Part shown: positions 16,910-26,560 of the stretch, piece after piece
How the letters are laid out: each line of letters opens with the position of its first letter
Position numbering within the stretch: position 1 is the first letter of the stretch
Assembly (NCBI RefSeq): GCF_029945705.1
Contig: NZ_JAQSDC010000010.1
Location: 1-42,605 of the forward strand
DNA length: 42,605 bases
Reading direction: 5' to 3'
Source: Methylotenera sp.
GTDB lineage: Bacteria > Pseudomonadota > Gammaproteobacteria > Burkholderiales > Methylophilaceae
Notes under the pieces: generated by a model
What the model saw: only the letters and a program-made list of their open reading frames with translations
Database searches by the model: none
What the model was told of the DNA's origin: nothing
Position numbers and translations under genes: made by a program

Positions 16910-18172
16910 TTAACTAGTATACGCTGCTAATTTAGAAATTCTAATGCTAGCAGGAGGGTGGGAGTCATAAAAAGCCGAGTGTAATGGATCTGGCGTGAGC
17001 GTAGAGGCATTATCACGGTATAGTTTAACCAGTGCTTTGACTAAGTCTTTAGCGCTTGCGTGATTGGCAGCATAGTCATCGGCCTCAAACTCATTTTTAC
17101 GTGAATAGCTAGCCATCATCGGGCGTAATAAAAACAAGAATATGGGCGATACCAACAAAAATAAAATTAATGCCATGTAATGGCTGATTTGCGTGACGCC
17201 TAAGCCCGCGTAGAACCATGGCTGATTGATTAACCAACCCAATAAAGCTAAGCCTAAAAAGCTCATAGAGAACAATAATACAATGCGTTTAATCACGTGA
17301 TGGTGCTTAAAGTGGCCGAGTTCATGCGCAAGCACGGCTTCTATCTCGTCTACATTTAATCTTTCGAGTAGTGTGTCGAAAAATACGACACGTTTTGAGG
17401 CGCCGAAGCCTGTAAAGTAAGCGTTACCGTGGCTACTGCGTGATGAGCCATCCATTACTAATAAGCCCTGTGATTTAAAGCCACATTTTGTCAGTAAGGT
17501 TTCAATACGCTGTTTTAGATTTTCATCCTTTAATGGAGAAAATTTGTTAAATAACGGTGCGATAAATGTTGGATATACCGCTAACATTACAAGATTAAAC
17601 ACACTCCAGATTACCCATAGGTATAACCACCAATATTGACCAGCACCTTGCATAAGCCATAAAGCAGCAAATAAAATAGGTGCGCCAAGTGCTAGACCAA
17701 CCAAGCTATGCTTAACAAGGTCGCTAAAAAACATGTTGGGTGTCATTTTGTTAAAGCCAAATTTTTCATCCACAACAAATGTTTTATAGTATTCAAAAGG
17801 CAGGTCAATTGCGCTGCTGACTAACATCGCGCTACAAATGACTAGCGCACCACGAATAATTTCCTGTGTTGGAAGTATATTGCGCCAAATGTCATCAATC
17901 CACTGTAAACCACCTCCTAGGGTAAGGGCTGCTAGTAACAAAGCTTGCACTAAGGTTTCGGTAATGACCAACTTTGTTTTAGCCGTAGAGTAGTCCGCAG
18001 CTTTTTGATGCGCATCCAAGGCGATATTGTCTTTAAACGCCACTGGTACTTGATTGCGATTAGCCTGTACATGCGCAATGTGTCTGCGCGCAAGCCAGAT
18101 GCGAACGAGAGTGGTGGCAACGAGCAAGCTAACGAAGGTATAGGTAAGAGTTGATGTTGGTTCAAAAGGCAT
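16910..18172 (-). CDS. M48 family zinc metalloprotease, Ste24/CAAX protease 1-like
   Basis: This is a multi-pass inner-membrane zinc protease of 420 residues. The HELGH motif at 283-287 gives the zinc histidines and catalytic glutamate, and the third ligand is in NEFEADDYAANHA near 355. Other Ste24 hallmarks are VVDEKFGFNKMT near 133-144, YPTFIAPLFNKF near 200 and DGSSRSSHGNAYFTGFG near 241-257. Hydrophobic segments occur near 11-27, 68-88, 107-125, 155-173, 182-200, 296-312 and 325-345. Bacterial substrates of this class are poorly known; it is presumed to act in membrane protein quality control. It heads a minus-strand unit with the cytochrome (25-base gap) and rsgA, divergent from orn. Confidence 0.92.
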   Translation of the reverse strand: MPFEPTSTLTYTFVSLLVATTLVRIWLARRHIAHVQANRNQVPVAFKDNIALDAHQKAADYSTAKTKLVITETLVQALLLAALTLGGGLQWIDDIWRNILPTQEIIRGALVICSAMLVSSAIDLPFEYYKTFVVDEKFGFNKMTPNMFFSDLVKHSLVGLALGAPILFAALWLMQGAGQYWWLYLWVIWSVFNLVMLAVYPTFIAPLFNKFSPLKDENLKQRIETLLTKCGFKSQGLLVMDGSSRSSHGNAYFTGFGASKRVVFFDTLLERLNVDEIEAVLAHELGHFKHHHVIKRIVLLFSMSFLGLALLGWLINQPWFYAGLGVTQISHYMALILFLLVSPIFLFLLRPMMASYSRKNEFEADDYAANHASAKDLVKALVKLYRDNASTLTPDPLHSAFYDSHPPASIRISKLAAYTS

Positions 18173-18313
18173 GTATTTGATGTCTCTAGTTGTTGAATAA
18201 CGATAATTGACAGTTCGTTAAGTGAAATAAGTTAATATATTGGTATTGTGAAGCATTTTCTTGGTGTTAGTTCATCAAGTTCGCTTATTACTTAAATTTT
18301 AATGGAAATCATG

Positions 18314-18874
18314 ATGGCCGAAACAATTACCAGCACTAATCAGAATAATTTAATTTGGCTTGATATGGAAATGAGTGGCTTATTGCCAGATTCTGACCGT
18401 ATTTTAGAACTCGCTGCGGTTGTGACCGATGCAGACTTGAATGTATTAGGTGAGTCTCCAGTGTTTGTAATTCATCAAAGTGATGCAGTTTTAGACGGTA
18501 TGGATGCGTGGAACAAAGGCGCACATGGTCGCTCTGGATTAATTGAAAAGGTGAAAGCTTCAACGTTGGATGAAGCTGAAGCCACACTACAAATGATCGC
18601 GTTTTTAAAACAATTCGTGCCAGCTAATAAATCACCTATGTGCGGCAACTCAATCTGTCAGGATAGGCGCTTTATGGCTCGCTATATGCCAGATTTGGAA
18701 AGTTTTTTCCATTACCGCAATTTGGATGTCAGCGTGTTTAAAGAGCTTGCACGCCGTTGGAAGCCAGAAATCTATTCAGGGTTTAAAAAAGCGAGCAAGC
18801 ATGAGGCTTTGGCCGATATTTATGAGTCGATTGATGAACTCAAATACTATCGTGAGCACTTTATTGTTAAGTAA
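18314..18874 (+). CDS. orn: Oligoribonuclease
   Basis: Orn is the DEDDh exonuclease that degrades very short RNAs, above all dinucleotides, including the pGpG left by EAL phosphodiesterases. Catalytic Asp17 and Glu19 are in [35 protein letters not shown] and [13 protein letters not shown] carry the remaining residues. Starting at the ATG at 18314 gives 186 residues (E. coli 181). ATGs at 18302 and 18311 are in frame just upstream; a GGA at 18304 favours one of the later two. It is divergent from the M48 gene, with 129-141 bases between. The closeness to rsgA matches the E. coli neighbourhood. Confidence 0.96.
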   Translation: MAETITSTNQNNLIWLDMEMSGLLPDSDRILELAAVVTDADLNVLGESPVFVIHQSDAVLDGMDAWNKGAHGRSGLIEKVKASTLDEAEATLQMIAFLKQFVPANKSPMCGNSICQDRRFMARYMPDLESFFHYRNLDVSVFKELARRWKPEIYSGFKKASKHEALADIYESIDELKYYREHFIVK

Positions 18875-18913
18875 AAGCTGGGTCGTTAAGTAATTCTTGG
18901 TAATTGCTTAGAC

Positions 18914-18942
18914 AAAAAAAGAGGGCGTCTATCAAGACGCCC
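18914..18942 (-). terminator. Intrinsic terminator after glgA
   Basis: On the minus strand GGGCGTC, a 6-base loop TTGATA and GACGCCC form a perfect 7-bp GC-rich stem, followed after one C by seven Ts. It lies about 92 bases beyond the glgA stop codon and so ends that transcript. The plus-strand copy lacks a downstream T-run, so it does not serve orn. Confidence 0.85.
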
Positions 18943-19034
18943 TGGAGGGAGGAGAAACTTGCTTTGGAGAAGCATAATATTAATAAAGCATTTACTGTGC
19001 CAAGTTTTTCACCTCAATTCAATTTAGCTAAATT

Positions 19035-20495
19035 TCATTCATTTCCAAGCAGCTTTTTATATTCAGCCAAATATTCTAAAGCGCTTTTATCCCAGCTTAA
19101 ATTCTGTTGCATGCCATTCTTTTGAATTTGTTGCCAAGCTTTTGTATCGTTATTGAATACATTTAAGGCTTGTTTAATACAGCTTAATAAACTTGCAGGG
19201 CTGGCTTCACTCATCACAAAACCATTCGCTGTTTTGTTTTTAAACGTGATAATGTTGGTATCAACCACTGAGTCCGCTAAGCCGCCAGTGGCGTTAACGA
19301 TAGGCGGTGTGCCGTATGCCAAGCCGTACAGTTGGTTCAATCCACAAGGCTCAAAGCGTGACGGCATGATGAACATATCGCATCCAGCCATGATTTGGTG
19401 GGATAGTTGCTCGTTATAGCCAATAGTGACGCTGACTTTGTTTGGGTTGTCATTAGCAAGATGTCGGAAGGCATTCTCAAGCGCACTTTCACCACTACCC
19501 AGCAAGGCTAGTTGGCAACCAGAATCTACCAGTTTCTGCACGATAGGCACCAGCATATCTAAGCCTTTTTGATGTGTTAGGCGACTTACTACGCCTAATA
19601 ATGGTGCATTTGCATCAATTTGAAGCCCAAGTCTTTGCTGCAAAGCATTTTTAACCTCTTTTTTACCAGCTAACTTACTTGCGCTATAAGTTTTTGTAAG
19701 ATGAAAATCTGTTTCAGGGTTCCACTCATCTGTTTCAATGCCATTAAGGATACCCTTCAATTCATTACTACGTTTGCTGAGCAAGCCCTCCAAGCCAAAA
19801 CCAAACTCAGCTGTTTGAATTTCGTTTGCATAGCTTGGGCTTACTGTTGTAATAGCATCTGCGTAAAAAATGCCAGCTTTTAAGAAAGATAATTGACCAT
19901 GATATTCAAAGCCTTCTACTGCAAAGTTACCGTGAGGTAAAGCCAGCGTCGTCAGCCACCCTGGCGCATAGCAACCTTGAAAAGCCATATTGTGTAGGCT
20001 GATGATGGACTTTGCTGGTGAATGCTCGACCAGCTTCATATAGGCTGGTGTTAAGCCTGTTTGCCAGTCATTGCAATGCACAATGTCAGGTTGCCACTCA
20101 GGAATTGGGCTATTTGGGCCACTAATCACCGCTGCAACTTTGGATAAAATACCAAAGCGCACAGGATTATCTAGCCACTCCTGCCCAGTAGCGTCTACAT
20201 ACGGGCCACCCTCACGTTCATACAAGCCTGCCGCTTTTATCACCATGACTTTGATGTCAGTGTCCAATATCGTCCCCATCATTAGTTCAGCACTTTCAAT
20301 GACGGGTAAATTTTTTAGTGTAGCGAGGTGGTGTAAATCATCAAGTTGCTTTAAGACTGCGGGATAGCCTGGTACCAAAATGCGTACATCAATACTTAGA
20401 TTCTGTAATGCGGAGGGGAGAGAACCACTTACATCGGCTAAGCCGCCAGTTTTTATTAAAGGAAACACTTCAGATGTGACAAATAAAACGCGCAA
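19035..20495 (-). CDS. glgA: Glycogen synthase (ADP-glucose type)
   Basis: GlgA extends alpha-1,4-glucan from ADP-glucose. It is a GT5 enzyme with the nucleotide-binding KTGGLADVSGSLP starting at Lys15. VSRLTHQKGLDML opens the second Rossmann domain, and PSRFEPCGLNQLYGLAYGT holds the conserved glutamate. I chose the TTG at 20495 (MRVLFVTSEVFPL, 486 residues) because GAAAG stands 6 bases before it and it matches the family N-terminus. An ATG at 20519 would add 8 residues and has no ribosome site. It sits alone with its own terminator, about 10 kb from glgB and glgC, and is divergent from crcB. Confidence 0.95.
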   Translation of the reverse strand: MRVLFVTSEVFPLIKTGGLADVSGSLPSALQNLSIDVRILVPGYPAVLKQLDDLHHLATLKNLPVIESAELMMGTILDTDIKVMVIKAAGLYEREGGPYVDATGQEWLDNPVRFGILSKVAAVISGPNSPIPEWQPDIVHCNDWQTGLTPAYMKLVEHSPAKSIISLHNMAFQGCYAPGWLTTLALPHGNFAVEGFEYHGQLSFLKAGIFYADAITTVSPSYANEIQTAEFGFGLEGLLSKRSNELKGILNGIETDEWNPETDFHLTKTYSASKLAGKKEVKNALQQRLGLQIDANAPLLGVVSRLTHQKGLDMLVPIVQKLVDSGCQLALLGSGESALENAFRHLANDNPNKVSVTIGYNEQLSHQIMAGCDMFIMPSRFEPCGLNQLYGLAYGTPPIVNATGGLADSVVDTNIITFKNKTANGFVMSEASPASLLSCIKQALNVFNNDTKAWQQIQKNGMQQNLSWDKSALEYLAEYKKLLGNE

Positions 20496-20575
20496 AATAT
20501 ACTTTCTGCATAATGACATTGATGCATTATTATATTGTATAAATTAATGGCTATAACATTGTTTCAGGGGTGAGC

Positions 20576-20959
20576 ATGGGATTTAACGGATTTTTAGCGG
20601 TTGGTACTGGTGCTGCCATTGGTGCATGGATGCGTTGGGGCTTGAGTGTGATGCTTAATGCAAGCTTTCCTGCATTACCATTAGGTACTTTGGTGGCCAA
20701 TTTGGCTGGCGGTTACCTAATTGGATTATTCATGGGAGTTTCTGTCCTGCCTTCAACATTAGCACCAGAAGTTAGACTTTTTTTGGTGACGGGCTTACTC
20801 GGAGGGCTAACAACATTTTCTACTTTTTCTTCTGAAGCCGTGACTATGTTGACTAGGGGGCAATATGCTTGGGCGACAACGCATATATTAGTGCATGTGT
20901 TGGGCTCAATAGTCATGACGGGTTTAGGTTTATATACAGTGCAAATCATACGCAGTTAA
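20576..20959 (+). CDS. crcB: Fluoride ion exporter CrcB/Fluc
   Basis: CrcB is a small four-helix membrane protein that dimerises to form a fluoride channel. Signatures are GAAIGAWMRWGLS (GxxxGAxxRW), GTLVANLAGGYLIG with the pore asparagine, and GLLGGLTTFSTFSSE. Length from the ATG at 20576 is 127 residues, normal. AGGGG lies 5 bases before that ATG, so the GTG at 20570 is less likely. I looked for a fluoride riboswitch upstream and saw none; the leader is short and AT-rich. It converges on rne across a bidirectional terminator. Confidence 0.95.
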   Translation: MGFNGFLAVGTGAAIGAWMRWGLSVMLNASFPALPLGTLVANLAGGYLIGLFMGVSVLPSTLAPEVRLFLVTGLLGGLTTFSTFSSEAVTMLTRGQYAWATTHILVHVLGSIVMTGLGLYTVQIIRS

Positions 20960-21008
20960 TATGCATTAATATTGTTAGGGTTTTATAAATTAAAAATTTG
21001 AAGCCAAT

Positions 21009-21038
21009 AAAAAAGCCCTGAAGATTCAGGGCTTTTTT
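21009..21038. terminator. Bidirectional intrinsic terminator between crcB and rne
   Basis: Six As, GCCCTGA, loop AGAT, TCAGGGC and six Ts form a perfect 13-bp stem with A and T tracts on both sides. It lies about 50 bases after the crcB stop and 35 bases after the rne stop, so it can end both convergent transcripts. Confidence 0.93.
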
Positions 21039-21072
21039 ATTGCTAGGTTCTCACCTTAACGTATTTCCAATG

Positions 21073-23739
21073 CTACTTATTTTGTGTTTCCACCATCACT
21101 AAAGGTTCTGCACTTGCATCTACATTAGCATTTTTCTGCCAATTTGCGGCTTTACGTGGTGCTTTTGGTTTAACCTCTTCAACAGTTGCTGCTTTTGGCG
21201 CTTCTGCTTTCGTTTCTACCAATTGTAAACCTGCAGTAGCTAAATCAACTGGTTTAGCTTCAGTTTTTGGTTTGCGTGGGCGAGCAGGGCGCTTGTTGTC
21301 CGCTTTTGCTGGAGTAGCCTCTGCTGTTACGGCAGGAGCAACTTCATTATTATCTTCAGCTTTGACTACAGGCGTTTTAGCTGCTTTAGGCTTCTTGTTG
21401 TTTGTTTTAGGTGCTTCGCTCGTTTTAGTTTCTACAGCGGGTGTAGTACTTTCGCTCGCTGCATTTTCAACAGAAATAATTGCTTCCTGCGCTTTTGGTT
21501 TAGCTTCCTCTACAGCCTTGGGTTGTTCAGCTGTGATTGCCACTTCAATATTCACGTTTGGCTGATCGGCACTCATTTCCTCATTAGGAACGAAAGGGCG
21601 ATTAGCATCACGTGCTACTGAGTCGTCACGGTCACGACGACCACGGCGGTTGTTGCGATTACGACGGCTGCCAGTGCGCTCAGCAGTTTGCTCAGTTGTT
21701 ACATTGGTGGCAGGTGGATTGTTTGCAGGAGCTTCAGAGGTAACGTTGGCAGGCTGATTGTTATTGCGTGGTTTGTCATTGCGGTTTTGATCAGGACGTG
21801 CTTGCTCATTTTTAGCTTGCTGAGGTTTTTGTTGACGTGGCTCTTGCGGTTTAGCTTCCGTAGGGCGTGCATTCTCGTTGTTACGATTTGGGCGATTTTG
21901 TTGATTGATGTCTTTCTCTGGACGGTCACCACGGCTACGTTCGTTACGATTGCGACTATTACGGTTGCGGTTGTTACGATTGTTTTCGCGACGTGTATCT
22001 TCCGCTTTTTCTGCTTCAGTTTTAGTTGTTTCTACTGCTGCAGGTGTTGAAACAAAAAAGTTTTTAATTTTCGCAAAGAATGACAACTTAGGCACAGCGA
22101 CAACTTCGGCTTCTTTTTCCACTACAATCGGCGCAGGTGCTGTAGGTGTGATGCCTTTTACTGCAGCCACTGGTCTTACTGCTTTGGCAGTTTCTTCTGC
22201 AGTTGGAATGAATGTAGTTTCAGCAGGCATTTCTACCAGTTTGTAACTTGCACGATTAGTTTCCTCATTCACGTCATCATGCTTGATACGCACGATATTG
22301 TAGTTAGGTGTTTCAAGGTGAATGTTTGGAATCAACACCACTTCTACGCCCATACGTTGTTCAATTTTGTGAATGTCAGCACGTTTTTCGTTAAGCAAGA
22401 ATGTAGCGACTTCAACAGGTAATTGCACTTGAATGATTGCGCTATTTTCTTTCATTGCATCTTCTTGCGTGATACGCAAGATGTGCAATGCAGTTGATTC
22501 AATACCGCGAATATGGCCAGTGCCGCTACAACGTGGGCAAGGGATGTGGTTCGTTTCACCTAAACTAGGACGTAAGCGTTGACGTGATAACTCTAGCAAA
22601 CCAAAGCGTGAAATTTTGCCAGTTTGTACGCGCGCACGGTCAACGTGCAATGCGTCACGCAGTGCATTTTCAACTTCACGTTGATTGCGCTGGCTTTCCA
22701 TGTCAATAAAGTCAATTACCACCAAACCGCCTAAATCACGTAAGCGTAATTGGCGAGCAACTTCTTCAGCTGCTTCAATATTAGTGTTGAATGCGGTATG
22801 TTCAATATCGCTACCACGGGTTGCGCGGCCTGAGTTGACGTCAACTGAAACCAACGCTTCAGTGTGGTCAATTACAATTGCGCCACCTGAAGGCAAGCGC
22901 ACTTCACGTGCGAAAGCAGATTCAATTTGATGTTCAATTTGAAAGCGCGTAAACAGTGGAATTTCATCTTGGTAAAGTTTTACGCGATTCACATTGCCTG
23001 GCATTACGTGATTCATGAACTGAACAGCTTGTTCGTGAATGTCAGGTGTATCAATCAAGATTTCGCCAATGTCAGAGCTGAAGTAATCGCGAATTGCGCG
23101 AATCACCAAGCTACCTTCTTGGTAGATTAAATAAGCCCCGGCTTGCATTGCAGACGCACCATCAATGGCTGTCCACAACTGTGTGAGATAGTTTAAATCC
23201 CACTGTAATTCTTCAGCATTGCGACCAATACCAGCAGTACGAGCAATAATGCTCATGCCTTTAGGTACTTCTAATTGCGCTAATACATCACGTAATTCAT
23301 CACGGTCTTCGCCTTCAATGCGGCGTGAAACACCACCGCCACGAGGATTGTTTGGCATTAATACTAAGTAACGACCAGCGAGTGAAATAAATGTTGTAAG
23401 TGCGGCACCTTTGTTGCCGCGCTCGTCTTTATCTACTTGAACGATTAGTTCTTGACCTTCTTTTAATGCGTCTTGAATGCGAGATTTACCGTCTGCACCT
23501 TCTTTGTAGTAGCTACGTGCTACTTCTTTGAATGGCAAAAAGCCGTGTCTGTCCATGCCGTAATCGACAAAGGCCGCTTCTAGTGATGGCTCAATACGGG
23601 TGATAACACCTTTATAAATATTGCTCTTACGTTGTTCTTTACCAGCGTGTTCAATATCTAAATCGATGAGTTTTTGACCATCTACAATTGCAACGCGTAA
23701 CTCTTCAGATTGCGTTGCATTAAATAACATGCGTTTCAT
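21073..23739 (-). CDS. rne: Ribonuclease E
   Basis: RNase E starts mRNA decay and processes rRNA and tRNA at the inner membrane. The S1 RNA-binding domain is at about 35-120 ([20 protein letters not shown]). The metal-binding catalytic aspartates are Asp300 (VDVNSG) and Asp343 (VVIDFIDM), and the zinc-link cysteines are Cys401 and Cys404 (CPRCSGTG). The C-terminal ~350 residues are disordered: an Arg/Asn-rich block ([17 protein letters not shown]), a Gln/Pro/Asn-rich part, [15 protein letters not shown], then a Lys/Ala/Pro tail, the usual degradosome scaffold type. ATG 23739 gives 888 residues with AGGAG 7 bases upstream; the frame extends 12 codons further to 23775 but without a ribosome site. 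The start is preceded by a 700-base non-coding stretch. Confidence 0.96.
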   Translation of the reverse strand: MKRMLFNATQSEELRVAIVDGQKLIDLDIEHAGKEQRKSNIYKGVITRIEPSLEAAFVDYGMDRHGFLPFKEVARSYYKEGADGKSRIQDALKEGQELIVQVDKDERGNKGAALTTFISLAGRYLVLMPNNPRGGGVSRRIEGEDRDELRDVLAQLEVPKGMSIIARTAGIGRNAEELQWDLNYLTQLWTAIDGASAMQAGAYLIYQEGSLVIRAIRDYFSSDIGEILIDTPDIHEQAVQFMNHVMPGNVNRVKLYQDEIPLFTRFQIEHQIESAFAREVRLPSGGAIVIDHTEALVSVDVNSGRATRGSDIEHTAFNTNIEAAEEVARQLRLRDLGGLVVIDFIDMESQRNQREVENALRDALHVDRARVQTGKISRFGLLELSRQRLRPSLGETNHIPCPRCSGTGHIRGIESTALHILRITQEDAMKENSAIIQVQLPVEVATFLLNEKRADIHKIEQRMGVEVVLIPNIHLETPNYNIVRIKHDDVNEETNRASYKLVEMPAETTFIPTAEETAKAVRPVAAVKGITPTAPAPIVVEKEAEVVAVPKLSFFAKIKNFFVSTPAAVETTKTEAEKAEDTRRENNRNNRNRNSRNRNERSRGDRPEKDINQQNRPNRNNENARPTEAKPQEPRQQKPQQAKNEQARPDQNRNDKPRNNNQPANVTSEAPANNPPATNVTTEQTAERTGSRRNRNNRRGRRDRDDSVARDANRPFVPNEEMSADQPNVNIEVAITAEQPKAVEEAKPKAQEAIISVENAASESTTPAVETKTSEAPKTNNKKPKAAKTPVVKAEDNNEVAPAVTAEATPAKADNKRPARPRKPKTEAKPVDLATAGLQLVETKAEAPKAATVEEVKPKAPRKAANWQKNANVDASAEPLVMVETQNK

Positions 23740-24440
23740 TGTTTTGCTCCTGTTAGGCTCAGGTGGCAGACTCAATGCTTATAAAGTAAGCGATTGATAT
23801 TGAAGGCTAATTAAGGGTAGGAGCCAGAGGTGCTGGCCGAGATACTGAAGGCGCTGTGCGCAAATTTGAAATCTAACGATTTAAACTTAGTAATTTAAAC
23901 TTACGCAATTTAAATTCAGAGCAGGTGACAATTGTCGCTGTACTCTTAAAAAGTTCTTAAAAAATGACTCTTTAAGCTTTAGCTTAAAGATTTGCCAAGT
24001 GTGCAACTTACCTCAGTAAGTATTCTAGAGTTAGCTTCAATTTTTAATCACTTGTTTTAATTGAATAAATCGAATTAAAACGGGTTTATTGTTCGTTAAA
24101 TCAAACTAAATTATTGAAATTTATGCCTGCTGAGGCTTAAATTCGTTAAAATTCTGTCTTCAGTAAATGCAAATTTAGCAAATTGCTAAATTTAACTTTT
24201 CCCTTAAGTCGCGCTTTATGTTTATTTGTCTGCGGCGGCTTGAGCGCTATTTTACTTGCTGCTACTTTAATAATATGGCGAGCGGCATTAACCAAGTGTC
24301 TGTTTTACTTTTAATTACATAAGCTTGCGTTTTTATAAAGCGCTTTTCTAAGTAATTGAGAGTATTCTTTATTACCAATTAATTTTAACTTTAATTGATA
24401 ATCGTGCAAGTATAGGCTACTACAAACATTTAAGCAAAGT
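23740..24440. promoter_or_regulatory. Long non-coding gap: putative rne leader and rluC promoter region
   Basis: No gene is credible in these 701 bases. Seen: hairpin-forming repeats at 23823-23837 (GCCAG/CTGGC), 23851-23861 (GCGC-TGT-GCGC), 23969-23990 (9-bp stem TCTTTAAGC/GCTTAAAGA, with a T-run 4 bases further on the minus strand) and 24171-24193 (9-bp stem AAATTTAGC/GCTAAATTT). The two nearest the rne start are the GC-richest. In E. coli rne has a ~360-base leader through which RNase E controls its own mRNA; a similar role is inferred here. Promoters for rne and rluC must lie in the gap but I could not fix them. Confidence 0.5.
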
Positions 24441-25472
24441 ATGAACAATATAACACCACAAAATCAGCATCATAGTACGGATAAGTTAAAGAATAAGGTA
24501 AGTGAATTGGCAGCGGCTTTTCTCACAGTTGATGAAGCAAGTGAAGGTCAGCGCGTGGATAACTTTTTGACCAAAACGCTTAAAGGTGTACCAAAAAGCC
24601 ATGTCTATAGAATTTTGCGTAGCGGCGAAGTGCGCGTTAATAAAAAGCGCATCGATGCGGATTTCCGATTAACCATTGGCGATGTGGTCAGGGTTCCACC
24701 AATACGAGCAACGATTGTTGAGCATGTTGAGTCAAACGTACCAGCCGTATCTAAGTTTGAAAATACTATTATTTTTGAAGATGACGCAATGTTGGTCATT
24801 GATAAACCAGCTGGTTTTGCCGTGCATGGCGGTAGTGGTGTGAGTCGCGGTGTGATTGAGCAGATGCGTTTGGAGCGCCCGAAGGCGAAATTTTTGGAGT
24901 TGGTGCATAGGTTAGATCGTGAAACTTCAGGCGTCTTAATGCTGGCAAAGAAACGTAGTGCGTTAGTGGCTTTGCATGAGGCGATTCGTAATAATCAAAC
25001 GGATAAGCGTTATTTAATGCTGGTTCGAGGCGAGTGGCTAGAGGCAAAAAAACGCGTGGTATTAGACTTACAAAAGTATCTCTTACCTAATGGTGAGCGC
25101 CGGGTGAATGTGGTGACTGATATTTCAAAAGACAAATATAATGAGCGTCAATCTTCTGAAACGATGTTTAAGTTGTTAAAGAATTTTAGTCATCCAGTAT
25201 TAGGTAAATTTAGTCTGCTTGAGGCGCAGTTGGTGACTGGGCGTACTCATCAGTTGCGAGTGCAGTTGGCGCATTTAGGTTTTCAGATTGTCGGCGATGA
25301 TAAATATGGTGATTTTGCAGTGAATAAGTCATTAGTGAAAAGTGGCTTAAAGCGTATGTTTTTACATTCATCTGTCACAAAAATCCGCCATCCTTTGACC
25401 AATGATAAACTTGAACTAGTCGCGCCTTTGCCGCCCGACTTGAGTAAATTTTTAGTAAAATTAGAGTCTTAA
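24441..25472 (+). CDS. rluC: 23S rRNA pseudouridine synthase, RluC-type
   Basis: RluC makes pseudouridine at three sites of 23S rRNA. An S4 RNA-binding domain covers about 38-85 (QRVDNFLTKTLKGVPKSHVYRILRSGEV, split here only by function). The catalytic Asp159 is in HRLDRETSGVL, and the RTHQLRVQLAHLG motif near 270 is present. Length is 343 residues (E. coli 319), with a ~30-residue extra N-terminus that looks disordered. It is divergent from rne, as in E. coli. It is followed by the phosphatase, Rieske and sppA genes at gaps of 22, 23 and 32 bases, so one operon is likely. Confidence 0.94.
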   Translation: MNNITPQNQHHSTDKLKNKVSELAAAFLTVDEASEGQRVDNFLTKTLKGVPKSHVYRILRSGEVRVNKKRIDADFRLTIGDVVRVPPIRATIVEHVESNVPAVSKFENTIIFEDDAMLVIDKPAGFAVHGGSGVSRGVIEQMRLERPKAKFLELVHRLDRETSGVLMLAKKRSALVALHEAIRNNQTDKRYLMLVRGEWLEAKKRVVLDLQKYLLPNGERRVNVVTDISKDKYNERQSSETMFKLLKNFSHPVLGKFSLLEAQLVTGRTHQLRVQLAHLGFQIVGDDKYGDFAVNKSLVKSGLKRMFLHSSVTKIRHPLTNDKLELVAPLPPDLSKFLVKLES

Positions 25473-25494
25473 ATGTGAGAAAGAGTAAGTTTGA

Positions 25495-26151
25495 ATGACA
25501 AAGCAGTTTGATTTAATTGTGTGGGATTGGGATGGTACTTTAGCTGATTCTACTGGGATGATTACCAATGCACTTTTAAAGGCTGCAGAGCAAGTAGGGC
25601 TTCCAGCGTTAACACCACAAACGGCGAGTAATATTATCGGGCTTGGTTTGCGCGAGTCTATTCAGACACTGTATGGCGATATTCCAGCTGAACAAGCACA
25701 AGCACTCGCGACGCAATACACGACGAATTATTATGCAGGTGAAAGTGAGATTCCCTTATTTGTGGGCGCTGCCGATACCATCAAGGCACTTAATAAACGT
25801 GGATTTAAATTAGCGGTCGCCACTGGTAAAGGTCGGCGAGGGCTAAATCTAGCTTTAGAACATTCTGGTCTTGCTAAGTATTTCCATTCAACGCGCACTG
25901 TAGATGAGTGTTTTTCTAAACCACATCCGCAAATGTTAGATGAGTTGATGGAGTATTTAGTGGTGATGCCTGAGCGCACATTAATGATTGGCGACACCAG
26001 TTATGATTTGCAAATGGCACAAAATGCAGGTGTTCGTTCTGTAGGTGTCACTTATGGCGCTCAAGCGGCCGAGCAATGGCAGCATCTCAACCCTGTGAAG
26101 CAGTTTTCTGCCTTTGCTGATTTGAGTACATGGTTGCTCGAACATGCTTAA
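25495..26151 (+). CDS. HAD-family phosphatase, phosphoglycolate phosphatase-like
   Basis: This is a 218-residue HAD subfamily IA hydrolase. The nucleophile and acid aspartates are Asp11 and Asp13 in VWDWDGTLADS. Motif II is AVATGKGRRGL, the motif III lysine is in FSKPHPQML and motif IV is MIGDTSYDLQMAQNAG. A helical cap domain lies between about 17 and 85. The substrate is not fixed by the sequence; Gph-like activity on 2-phosphoglycolate is the usual annotation. GAAAGAG precedes the ATG. It is within the rluC operon, a common betaproteobacterial arrangement as I recall it. Confidence 0.88.
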   Translation: MTKQFDLIVWDWDGTLADSTGMITNALLKAAEQVGLPALTPQTASNIIGLGLRESIQTLYGDIPAEQAQALATQYTTNYYAGESEIPLFVGAADTIKALNKRGFKLAVATGKGRRGLNLALEHSGLAKYFHSTRTVDECFSKPHPQMLDELMEYLVVMPERTLMIGDTSYDLQMAQNAGVRSVGVTYGAQAAEQWQHLNPVKQFSAFADLSTWLLEHA

Positions 26152-26174
26152 TCTATTGATATGATGCAAGTGAT

Positions 26175-26528
26175 ATGACACAAAATACCATTATTTTAAA
26201 AAGTGAAGCGCTAGAAGAGGGTGCTAAAGGCGTCAGATTTCCTTTACCCATGTTAGGTGAGTTTGTCACAGGTTTTGTGGTGCGTTTTCACGGCAAACCT
26301 TATGCTTATGTTAACCAATGTGCGCATGTGCCAATAGAGTTAGACTGGAACGAAGGTGATTTTTTTACATCTCAAAAAGATTATTTGATTTGTTCTACGC
26401 ATGGTGCACATTACCGACCAGATAATGGTTTTTGCGTCATGGGACCTTGTAAGGGTAAAAGTTTAAAAGTAATACAAGTGACTGAACAAAACCAAGAAAT
26501 ATTAATCAATCTAGATTCAATTAAGTAG
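26175..26528 (+). CDS. Rieske [2Fe-2S] domain protein
   Basis: This is a stand-alone 117-residue Rieske ferredoxin-like protein. The cluster ligands are in NQCAHVP (Cys-x-His) and ICSTHGAHY (Cys-x2-His), with the spacing usual for soluble Rieske proteins. There is no signal peptide or membrane segment, so it should be cytoplasmic. A redox partner is not encoded nearby. It could feed electrons to an oxygenase or serve as a small subunit of a reductase; the context, between a phosphatase and sppA, gives no answer. Confidence 0.88.
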   Translation: MTQNTIILKSEALEEGAKGVRFPLPMLGEFVTGFVVRFHGKPYAYVNQCAHVPIELDWNEGDFFTSQKDYLICSTHGAHYRPDNGFCVMGPCKGKSLKVIQVTEQNQEILINLDSIK

Positions 26529-26560
26529 TATTCATTTAGAAACACTAAGGAAAGCTAATA

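Noticed and set aside
18207-18245. TTGACA upstream of orn as a promoter
   Set aside because: The TTGACA at 18207-18212 has no acceptable -10 at 16-18 bases; the best TATATT is 23 bases away.
18904-19125. 73-residue plus-strand frame after orn
   Set aside because: It runs through the glgA terminator hairpin and into antisense of glgA; the start is a TTG with no ribosome site.
20496-20575. Possible fluoride riboswitch before crcB
   Set aside because: I looked for the conserved GGNGATGG-type start and its pseudoknot partners; the short AT-rich leader shows neither.
21272-22246. Several plus-strand frames of 97-120 residues opposite the rne tail
   Set aside because: They are reverse readings of the repetitive Ala/Lys/Asn/Arg codons of RNase E and resemble no protein.
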